From: Tetragonia tetragonoides
Lineage: Eukaryota > Streptophyta > Magnoliopsida > Caryophyllales > Aizoaceae
Assembly (NCBI GenBank): GCA_038025085.1
Contig: CM076146.1
Coordinates: 16,466,001-16,530,000 of the forward strand
Direction of reading: 5' to 3'
Length of the DNA stretch: 64,000 nucleotides
Positions within the stretch are counted from its first letter, which is position 1, and each line of letters begins with the position of its first letter. The notes beneath the pieces were generated by a model. The model made no database searches. It was given only the letters and a program-made list of their open reading frames with translations, and was not told where the DNA came from. This document shows, one piece after another, positions 1 to 9,266 of this stretch. The position numbers and the translations under genes were made by a program.

Positions 1-731
1 TCAGACGAGAGGGGTCCTTTTCCTCTTCTTCATTTGTAATGACGAAAACCGCACCTAAGGGATTGATTTTGTTTGGAGTGGGAACATTCTTTGGCTTGGG
101 AATAGTCCCATTGTCAAAAAGATCCTGGATTTTATTTTTGAGTGTCCAACACGTTTCGGTATCATGTCCTTTTCCTCTATGGAATTTGCAATAAATATTA
201 GGATTCCAGGATGGGCTTCTCTTTTCAACATCGGGATCCAAAGTGGGATCCCCAACGTTGAGGTAGTCATTTTTGACAAGCTTTTCCAAAGCCTTAGCAT
301 AGATCATGCCCAATGGGGTGTATTGCCTTTGCTGTTTGTCATAGACGGCATTGACTTCATTAACCTTATTGGAAGAGCTTCCCGAGTTGGGATTCTTCTT
401 GTAATTCGATTTATAAGTGCCTTTGTTGAAGAAGTCCTTACCTTTCTCCTTTTTAAGTGCTTGATCGTCTTCTATGAGCAATCCCACACTATTGAGTTGT
501 GTGTAGGAGGTAATTGCTTGATATTTGAGAGGATTCAAGTAAGGAGGTTGTAAATTCTTGATGAGTTTCCGAATTAGCTCCTTCTGGGATGGACGGTCAA
601 GCATTTTGGCCACCTTAGTTCTCCATTTCTTAACAAAGTCAGTGAAGCCTTCATTTTCACCTTGCTTTGTGGCTTCCAACTCTCTCATGGTAGTTGGTTG
701 GATGACGTTGTCGGAATATCTAGTGAGGAAC
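1..731 (-). pseudogene. Tat-1 gag, 3' part (interrupted by Tekay-1)
   Basis: The minus strand reads as the C-terminal half of a Tat/Ogre-type Ty3/gypsy Gag. It has the conserved stretch FVKKWRTKVAKMLDRP, a proline/tyrosine motif NLQPPYLNPLKYQ, and the lineage-typical Cys/His box with CKFH and GHDTETC (about positions 145-190), followed by LKNKIQDL. Gag packages the RNA in virus-like particles. The reading is continuous with 11885-12388 on the far side of Tekay-1, which shows that one gag was split by the insertion. It runs off the left edge, so protease and pol lie outside the window. The lineage call rests on motif recognition. Confidence 0.8.
727..731. repeat. Target-site duplication of Tekay-1, left copy
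   Basis: The five bases GGAAC sit directly before the left LTR (TGTAACACC at 732). The same five bases follow the right LTR at 11885-11889. A perfect 5-bp duplication is what Ty3/gypsy integrases leave. Confidence 0.93.
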
Positions 732-2826
732 TGTAACACCCTCGAATTCGCAACGATTTTCAGGGAACAATCGACGTCGCTGTCTACAACTCGACACCGC
801 CGAACCGTTACGGACCCAGGGGAATGCTACTGCAACATTTATCGCTAAGGAGTAAATGCTAAGTAGAAAGGAAAACTAGGTATCAAAGGAAGCATCTAAA
901 CAAATTAACCATAAATATCAGAGTTGTCTATCCAGCGGTCTTAAGTCCATTATAGTTTTATTACAACTTTGCCTTCAAGGGTACAAATCAAAATCCCAAA
1001 TAATCCAAGGTAACCAATAAATCCATAGTTCTAAACAAACAGCCCACATTCAACCTTCTAGCAAACCGTCCTCACTCAGCTACACCTGCACTTTGGTTTC
1101 CGTGACGGAAACAAGGTACAGAAGAAAAAGAGAAGAAACAAAAGAAAACAAAATCAGATAAACTGAATAAAAACGTCATCCATACCCAGTAAAAACACTT
1201 TCGCAAACCTTACCTGAGTTTTAGAAGAATCATTGAAATTCATTTGCATGCACAAGTAGTCATACAATCAAGCACACGCATACTCGATATTCAATTACAT
1301 GCAATTCTTGCTTTAGTGATCATTCGAACACAAATAGATAAACCATCTTGATCAGAGAGATAAGAGAGCGAATAGAACAACGATTACCTATACTGTTCAT
1401 AGATAGATATAGACATGCCATGGACTTACGCTAGTGTATACTCACACTACCTCTAACATAATAATCGATATGTTGAGAATTAAACAATGGGGAATGATCC
1501 GTCCCGAAACACTACGAGGTGTCCATAAAAGTAACTTGGAAATCACGCATCCCTAGACTACATCAATTAGATATGTCTCGATAGCTCGGTTACACCTAGG
1601 GATCCATTAGGAGTCTTATTCTCATTTAATTCAATTCACATACTTGCATTGATTGACCTAGTGGTACAACGAGACCACGACATACTACTTCATTTCATGC
1701 TCATGATAATGAATAATAATGACGACGATTACGACATAAATGCATATTAACAATAATCATGCTTCATGTATGTCTAACGAAATTTCGGTAGCACTTCGGC
1801 AGTAAATCATGATATCCAAAAATTACGCTTTCACAATTAATATACAACAAATATAATAGTAGGTGGTCATTAGCACTTAATAATATCCCATTCCAAACAG
1901 CACAAATTATTATATCATAATAATATTAGAAAGTCAACATCGCCATAATTAAACTTTAATTAGCATATGAACTTATTAAATAACGAAACTTCATAAACCT
2001 ATCATACTCAATATAAATCATATTTACAGCGAAGAATATATTTCAAATTCTCATAATTAACGACGATATAATTTAATCATGCTTCGCATATTAAATTCAC
2101 AATAATAATCAATTAGCACATAACACATCAAAATAGTTTTGATGGGGCTTTGAAAAGAGGTAGGCACAATCTCTTACCTAACAAACGCTCACTAAGCAGT
2201 AGGTAACTTGGCTAATCACAACCTGATCACGCTTGTCCGTTTGGCCCTAATTAAAAATAAATACCGAGACATAATTAATAAATAAGAAAATCCAAAAGTA
2301 CTAAAACTGTAAACTGATATTTTTATTACATTCCTTGATTTATTCCAACCAATCTAGGATTTTGAAAATCTGGATTCGGACTCCAAACGAGTACAGAAAA
2401 ATAAAACAATTATTGAAAAATACTGAAAATACGAAATTAATTAAAACGAAAATATTAAACGAAACCCTAATCGGTTTTTCGAGTCTAGGCCATGATACAC
2501 CAAGCATGGGGTCCGACGACCTAGCCCATCACCAAGACCACCACGCACCGACCACCATGGTCGGCGGTGGCTCGCCGGAGCACCGGCGACGGAGGAGAGA
2601 CAGAATGAGAGAGATCGCGAGAGAGAGAGAGAGTTCGCGAGGGAGAGAGAGAGCGACTGAGAGGGGGAGGAGCGATGGGCGGGGCCCAGTCGCGTCGGCC
2701 ACTTGCCGGCGACCACCCTGGTGCGGCCTGGTGTCGCGGCGGCGGCGCGACAGTCGCATCTCCGAAACTATTTATAAATGAATTATAAATCGATATTATA
2801 ATTATAGAAAATATTAGGGTATCACA
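732..2826 (-). repeat. Tekay-1 3' LTR (left copy, 2095 bp)
   Basis: It starts TGTAACACCCTCG and ends TATCACA on the plus strand. It matches the right LTR throughout, except that about 520 bp present at about 11292-11816 are missing here (junction near 2758). The missing block contains the TATA-like box and CT-rich start region seen in the right copy. Because LTRs are identical at insertion, the loss must have happened afterwards. The GA-rich tract at 2604-2670 is shared with the right copy. Confidence 0.92.
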
Positions 2827-2866
2827 ATCTACCCTCCTTAAAAGAAGTTTCGTCCCGAAACTTGAA
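2827..2866 (-). other. Tekay-1 polypurine tract with adjacent short hairpin
   Basis: On the minus strand the tract reads AAGGAGGGTAGAT directly against the 3' LTR. This primes plus-strand DNA synthesis. Immediately upstream is the inverted repeat GTTTCG-TCC-CGAAAC. A second copy of the whole tract-hairpin cassette lies at 3058-3095. Confidence 0.8.
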
Positions 2867-3057
2867 ACATGAAGTAATCACTTCTCAATGACGAAACGAG
2901 TCTACCTATACGAAGGTATAAAACGATTTTAGGACAACGACAATGCAATGCGTGTACTACGGTTGTGATCTAGGTCGATTAGCAGTGTAGCATGCAATTC
3001 TAGAACATGCAACTCGTGCAAAGCAGTAAACAAAACACGAAATTACTAGGTGTGACA

Positions 3058-3095
3058 TTCTACCCTCCTTAAAAAGGGTTTCGTCCCGAAACTCG
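3058..3095 (-). repeat. Second copy of polypurine-tract/hairpin cassette
   Basis: The words CTACCCTCCTTAAAA and GTTTCGTCCCGAAAC occur here again, 231 bases inside the first copy. The 230 bases between them (2846-3057) contain no coding signal. This looks like a short duplication at the end of pol; only the outer copy is next to an LTR. Confidence 0.7.
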
Positions 3096-4555
3096 AATTG
3101 AATTAGTACCTTTGAGAAAGAGTTCTGGGTACCTCTCGCGCATCATGGATTCAGCTTCCCATGTTGCCTCTTCTTGACCATGACGGGACCGAATAACTTT
3201 CACAATCGGAATAGTCTTTGTGCGAGTCGAGCGCTCTTTGCGGTCTGTGATCTCGATCGGACGTTCTTCATATGTCAAACTCTCGTCAAGTTCGATCGTT
3301 TCAGGTTGAACGATATGAGTTGGATCATGTACGTATCGCTTCATTTGAAAGACGTGAAAGACATTGTGGACTTTCTCAAGTTCCACAGGTAAAGCTAGAC
3401 AATAAGAAACTTCACCAATCCTCTTTAGGATCTCGTAAGGTCCAATGTAACAAGGACTTAACTTCCCCTTACGACCAAAACACATAACACCCTTGGTAGG
3501 AGATACTCGCAAAAGTACCTTGCTTCCCACCTCAAATTCTTCAGCTCTACGACCTCTATCTGCATATGATTTCTGGCGATCTTGTGCACTTCGCATCTTC
3601 ATCTGAATCACCTTCACAATGTCGACAGTCTGCTGGATCATATCAGGACCCAAAACTGCAGTCTCGCTAATGCCGTTCCAACATACAGGCGATCTACACT
3701 TCCTACCATACAAGGCTTCATATGGCGCTCGATCAATGCTTGAATGATAGCTATTTTTGTAAGAAAATTCGATCAACGGAATGTGTTTATCCCACGAACC
3801 TTGGTATTCGAGGGCACAAGCTCGAAGCATATCCTCTAGAGTCTGGATTGTCCATCCGTCAGGCCATCTGTTGCAGGATGAAAAGCAGTACTAAACTTCA
3901 ATTTGCTTCCGAAAGCTTCTTGTAATTTCTGCCAAAAATTAGAGAGAAATCTTAAGTCTCTATCAGAAACAATATCTTCAGGTACATCATGAAATCTCAT
4001 GACCTCCTTGACGTACGCATCAGCCAGTTTCTCCATTTCCCACGTGTCGTGCATAGGGATGATTCGTGCGACCTTTGTCAAACGATCTACAACCACCCAA
4101 ATGGCGTTGTTCTTCTTTTGTGTCAAAGGTAAACCCATGACAAAATCCATAGAAATCGAATTTCATTTCCAAGTCGGAACTTCTAGTGATTGTACCATTC
4201 CACCCGGTCTCTTGTGCTCGATCTTGACTTTCTGACATGTCAAACACTTCGCTACGAACTCAGCGAAATCTTGTTTCATGCCTTTCCACCAGAACACTTG
4301 GCGAAAATCTTTGTAAAGCTTATCTCCACCAGGATGTACAGAAAACGGTGTATTATGAGCTTCACCCAGAATCTGACTTTTGATATCTGGGTCATTGGGT
4401 ACGCAAACACGTTCTCGAAATCTCATAATTCCATCTTGGCCCAAAGTGAAGTCCTCGGACCTACCCTCGTTTTTGTGGTTTAGAATCCGCTGAAGATCCT
4501 CATCACCACTTTGTTTATCTTTGATCTCTTCAAGCAGTGTTGGTCGAACAGTCAT
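3069..4555 (-). pseudogene. Tekay-1 integrase with chromodomain-like tail
   Basis: This integrates the DNA copy. Three pieces are visible. 4555-4163 is the N-terminal zinc-binding part (HNTPFSVHPGG and CLTCQKV). 4150-3836 is the catalytic core (MDFVMGLP with the first Asp, SDRDLRF with the second). 3830-3069 is the C-terminal domain and chromodomain-like tail ending near RYPELF. An in-frame stop separates the first two. A small rearrangement with a frameshift at about 3838-3865 disrupts the usual DGQSER motif, so the catalytic Glu cannot be read. Chromodomain-like tails are thought to guide insertion to heterochromatin. Confidence 0.88.
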
Positions 4556-4560
4556 ATGTG

Positions 4561-6153
4561 CTAAGGATGAACGTCACCTTGAAACACAATTTCCACCTCG
4601 AGACTTTGCAAGTCACGTATGATCTCCTTAGGAAGCACTAAAGAAGTGTTTAACGAATGTCGAGTCTTCTTACTCAAAGCATCAGCGACTACGTTCGCTT
4701 TACCCTCATGCTTCTTCAGTTGTCGTGAGGCGTAAGCCACGACCTTTCCATGTTGCATCAAAACACACCCTAAGCCATGCTTAGACGCGTCACTGTAGAC
4801 CTCATATCCTTCCGTTCCGGACGACAATGTCAAAATAGGTGCACTTGTAAGACGTTTCTTCAACTCTTGCAAAGCAGTCTCACACTTTTCGGTCGATACA
4901 AACTTTGTCATTTTCTTCATCAAATTCGTGATTGGTTGCGCAATCTTTGAGAAACCTTCTACAAATCGTCTATAATATCCACCAAGTCCAAGAAAACTTC
5001 GAACTTTGGTGACGGTCATTGGTCTTGGCCAATCTGTAACAGCTCGAATCTTCTCTTGATCTACGGCTACACCATCCTTAGACACCACGTGTCCTAAGAA
5101 AGATACCGTGTCCAACCAAAACTCACACTTAGACAACTTGGCGTAACGTTGATGTCTTCGCAGAATCTCCAAAACAGTACGTAGGTGTTGCTCATGCTCC
5201 TCGGCGTTCTTCGAGTAAACCAGAATATCATCGATAAAGACTACAACAAACTGGTCTAGGTAAGGCTGGAACGTACGGTTCTTCAAGTCCATAAACTTTG
5301 CAGGCGCATTTGTCAACCCAAAAGGCATCACAGTGAACTCGTTGTGCCTATACCTCGTCCTAAACGCTGTCTTCGCAATATCAGGCTAAGAGATCCTCAA
5401 CTGATGGTATCCGGATCGCAGGTCTATCTTTGAGAAAATTGACGCACCATGCAGTTGGTCAAACAGATTGTCAATTTGGGAAAGTGGGTATCTATTCTTG
5501 ATCGTAATCTTGTTTAACTCGCGGTAGTCGATGCATAGTCTCATACTACCATCCTTCTTCCATACAAACAAAACAGGAGCACCCCAAGGCGATACACTCG
5601 GACGTATATATCCCTTTTGTAACAAATCCTCAAGTTGTGTTTTCAGTTCATTCATCTCAGCAGGTGCCATATGATACAGTGCTTTTGAAATTGGTGCAGA
5701 ACCTAGAGCAAGCTCGATCGTAAAGTCGATAATGCGTTGCGGAGGCATTCCGGGAATCTCTTCGGGAAAAACGTCAGCGTACTCAAAAATTACAGGAATA
5801 GGTTGCGGAGCTTCCGTCTCCCAATTAGTATCCACCACATGACAAAGGTAAATCGCTTCACCCTTAGTCACACACTCTTTAACCTTCATAGTAGCCATCA
5901 CCTTCAGCTTAGGCTTGACCATTACTCCTTGGTAAGTGATCCTCTTACCTTTAGGTCCTCGCAAAGAAACGCGTTGTTCAAAGCACTCTAACTTAGCCCT
6001 ATACTTGGCTAACCAATCCATTCCCAATATCACATCTAAGTCCTTCAAATCCATCTGAATGAAATCCGCGGGTAAATCGGAACCAGCTATCCTAATCGGA
6101 CACTTTTCATACAACGCTTTACACTTAGCAATCGATCCATCTGGCATCCTCAT
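4561..6153 (-). pseudogene. Tekay-1 protease tail, reverse transcriptase and deleted RNase H
   Basis: 6153 to 5386 reads the end of protease ([11 protein letters not shown]) and the RT fingers and palm ([23 protein letters not shown] with the motif-A Asp intact). After an in-frame stop, 5331 to 4561 reads the rest of RT (MPFGLTNAP and the active-site FIDDILVYS), then RNase H. RNase H is short: [10 protein letters not shown] is followed by [18 protein letters not shown], so the central part of the domain is missing in frame, with the junction near 4703-4713. An in-frame loss of about 65 codons is my estimate from the usual spacing. RT residues look intact, RNase H does not. Confidence 0.88.
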
Positions 6154-6331
6154 ATTTGCAAGCTAATCCTATCTTAGATGCAAAGCACTTAGAAATAACA
6201 GAATGTGTCGCACCACTATCAAACAAAACAAAAGCGGGAAAAGAATGAACAAGAAAAGTACCAGCGATCACATTCGGGTTTTCTTCTGCTTCATTGCGAT
6301 TCATCACAAAGATTCTACCATTAACCCCTCT

Positions 6332-6388
<57 letters not shown>

Positions 6389-7564
6389 CGGCGCGGGATT
6401 AGCAGTAGCAGGAGCTTGAACTTGGTTGTTCACAGCAGGAGCAGCATTGTTGCGGTTGTTGTTGTTGTTGTTGTAACCCCCGTTTCCACGGTAGTTACAA
6501 CCATTACCACGATAGCCATTCTTATTCCCATCACGATTGTAGTTTTTGTCGCGGTTCTGCCCATTACCATTCCTACCTCGGCTCCAACATTCAGAAGCTT
6601 TGTGACCTGGTTTGTTGCACTCATAGCATTGCAACACGTCACCTTGACAGTTCTTACCGGCATGCGTCTTGTTACAGCGGGTACAAGGCATATTCCTTCT
6701 TACCATTATCGTAGCTCGATGACTATTCGAGTCACGATTTCTATTCGCATTGTGGTTCTGACCACTTTGGTAGCTGTTGTTGCCATTCGGTCTTGGCCTC
6801 TTGTCGCCGTTATTCGATTGCGATGGATTGCCTTCCTCGCGCTTGTTCTTTCCCAAATGCGCGTCACGACGTCCAATAATCATCTCCTTGTTCAGGACCT
6901 TGTCATAGGATTCCTGAAAAGTGATAGATTGTCCAGCGACAAAATGTCGAATATCCCATTTCAGTCCGTCCTCGAACCTTTCGATTCACTCAGCTTCAGT
7001 TATCAGCAGATTAGGAGCAAAAATAGCAAGCTCATTGAACTTGGCAGCATACTAGGCCACAGACAGCTTGTCTTGGCTTAACCCTTCAAACTCACGCTTC
7101 TTCAGGCGTCGTAGAGCACTAGGATAAAATCTAGCATGAATGGCTACCTTAAAACGATCCCAATTAAAGTTCGGTGTTGCAAGTAAATATATTCGCACAT
7201 CGTTCCACCACTTGTTAGCTTCGCCCTTCACATAGTACGTCGCAGAGCTAACTTTCATGTTGTTAGGCCGATTTGTAGCTAGAAACAACTTCTCGAACTC
7301 GATGATCTAAATCTCCAGCTTTGTTGGATCGGCACCACCTTCGAACGTAGGAGGTTTAAGAGCGTCAAAGTTTCGAAAACTATACGCTGCAGAGGCTTGT
7401 GCGGTTTCCATCTCTTCTTGGCGTGCCATTTGTCGTGCCATGATCTCGACCACATCGGTCAGACCATCCTCGAGTCTAGCGATTCTATCGGCGTTGGTAT
7501 AAATTTTCGCGAATCTGAGAATATAAAAGTAATGGTATGAACACCATTCACACAATTTGCACAT
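6125..7564 (-). pseudogene. Tekay-1 gag and protease active site
   Basis: The capsid-like part includes GEANKWWNDV and RFYPSALRRLKK. Nucleocapsid has two Cys boxes, CTRCNKTHAGKNC and CYECNKPGHKASEC. A poly-asparagine run encoded by the GTT tract at 6332-6388 follows, then the protease motif LFDSGATHS. The frame from 7564 to 6125 is one continuous frame broken only by in-frame stops near 7305, 7050 and 6987. Each can be explained by a C-to-T or G-to-A change (Trp, Gln and Arg codons), which would fit decay of methylated cytosines. A frameshift near 6150-6165 separates it from the rest of protease. Confidence 0.87.
6332..6388. repeat. (GTT)n microsatellite inside gag
   Basis: About 19 uninterrupted GTT units, with shorter runs at 6452-6472. 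On the coding (minus) strand they are AAC codons and give a poly-Asn linker between nucleocapsid and protease. The plus-strand reading as poly-valine is an artefact. Confidence 0.9.
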
Positions 7565-8194
7565 CTCGACCCATTAAGGTCTAATTGAGAGAAGTAGGTT
7601 GTAATTGAAACCTTTCTCTTGACATTTAGCATATAGCATATAAATTTCAATGATCGACCTTATAGCGTAGGTCTAAGTAACATACTTGCTTTATTGTTCT
7701 CAGTTCTCATGAGTAATAGTTCGATAGGCATACAATACACTTTAGACATGTAGATTTCACATGAATAGAGAAAGATGTTCATAATGCACATAAAGAGGCT
7801 CCATACTATTTTAGTAGCGCAATAGATAATCACACTTAATCATATTGATATGCTTTAGCACTTGGCTCACAAGAGAGTTGATAATGCTCAACAATGATTT
7901 TGCCTTAAATTCGACATGGATCTCCCATCATGTCACGACGATAAGAGATAGCATTCATGATTTTGGTCAACCATGCAAATATGTGACAACTACAGTGATA
8001 TAAACAAATCACAACGACTTTCATATAATGAAACGAAATAGTTTTGCAATAAGATAGATTGCAAAAGAAATATGAGTCAAAAATATTTGTTGCTTAGGCA
8101 GCCACACACCATCATCAAACTTGACCACGCAGGGCCATCACAAAAGTGGAATAATGTTTTTAATCAAAACGACTAACTCTAGCCAACAAAATAA
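7565..8194 (-). other. Tekay-1 spacer between gag and pre-gag ORF
   Basis: About 630 bases of AT-rich DNA without a convincing reading frame. No splice signal or structured motif stands out. By position it would be untranslated RNA between the upstream ORF and gag. Confidence 0.5.
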
Positions 8195-9075
8195 CTAAAC
8201 AGCAACTGGGTTTTGCTTCAATCCGGGAGGCGTATCATCATCATCATCATCCCTCCTTGGCTTCACTTCCCTAAATGGAGTGTAAGGATGCTCGTCACCT
8301 CTAAGCTTTTGAGGCATGAAGCGCCTTCTATAGATATCCACGAGTTTGCGCATCTTAGACCAGCAGCTTTCACAGATGTCCTTTGGAGCAGGCACTAGAA
8401 CGTGATTTACCTTCCACTCGAACTTAGACAGACATAGCTCATTGCCAACACCTTGAGAAGTCAGCGCCCAATGATTGCCTTTGCCATACTTCGCATCGTT
8501 GATGTAGCCACTCCTTAGTACCACATCATCATACTTCTCCTTGAGACCTCTCCAAGGATGTAGGTTGGGTACGCCAGCTAGTAAGAGTTCTACCCAGAAA
8601 CCTTGATGTATCCTCGTACGGTTCTCATATTCGTAACGCTCGATCGTAGTGAATGCGCGATCAATGTAGGCACGGACGTCATCTAGCTCGGTGAATCAGG
8701 GACTCCATCTCCATACTTGAAATGCATCTCTATATCCACAGAGTTAGGCTCAACTCTTGGCTCATCAGCAGGAGCATCGTCAGCCTTAGGTTCGTACTTG
8801 GTAGGTTCCTCTTCAAAATCAGGATCCTCGTTAGCTTCCAAGTCATGGTTAGGCTCAAGCGGTACGTCATCATCGTGAGCATCATGCGTGGGTTGTTCCA
8901 CCTCGAGCTCATGCGCGCCATTGTCGTGCGCCTCGGGCTCGAGTACGGCCTCGTCATGCGTTGGCTCGCTATCGGAAATGTCTACGTATTCCACCTCAGT
9001 CTCGGGTGCAACGATCATCGCTCGCGGTTTTCTACCTCTAGTCGATTTCATCGCGGTCAATCTAGTAATTGCCAT
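8195..9075 (-). pseudogene. Tekay-1 extra ORF upstream of gag (pre-gag ORF)
   Basis: I do not recognise this protein. Reading starts at an ATG at 9075, 176 bases inside the primer-binding site. The first 130 codons are strongly acidic (repeated D/E/P/H, for example EVEYVDISDSEPTHDE) after a basic start (KSTRGRKPRA). A frameshift near 8680 leads into a globular-looking part to 8195 with FTELDDVRAYIDRAF, PWRGLKEKY and YGKGNHWALT. It ends with a basic/acidic tail containing six aspartates. About 290 residues in total. Tekay-2 has a diverged counterpart at the same place (52544-53318) with the same P-W-x3-K-x-K-Y and Y-G-x4-W-x-L-T landmarks, which argues for a real element gene. Function unknown. 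Confidence 0.65.
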
Positions 9076-9250
9076 CTACAAAAGGGCAATCAAACAATAA
9101 GAACATTTAAATCACAATTGAGGTGATTTCAAGTAATTCCTACCTTCTAGGACCACTACGCTCAACGGCTTTAATTATATTTTATTTTCCCATAAATGAA
9201 ACTAATCTTTATTAATTCCTTTATTAAACCTATGAAACCTTTTAAACCTA

Positions 9251-9264
9251 GCGCTCTGATACCA
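9251..9264 (-). other. Tekay-1 primer-binding site (initiator Met tRNA)
   Basis: The minus strand reads TGGTATCAGAGCGC two bases from the right LTR. This is the standard plant initiator-methionine tRNA complement and fixes 9267-11884 as the 5' LTR. Confidence 0.93.
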
Positions 9265-9266
9265 TT

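Noticed and set aside
2335..2781. ORF of 148 codons in the Tekay-1 left LTR, and its counterparts at 10870-11568
   Set aside because: They lie within LTR sequence, are full of GA-repeat translation, and are not kept intact between the two LTR copies.
6203..7081. 292-codon plus-strand ORF with long valine runs
   Set aside because: It is the complement of the gag poly-Asn (GTT)n region; the minus strand carries clear Gag zinc knuckles and protease motifs.
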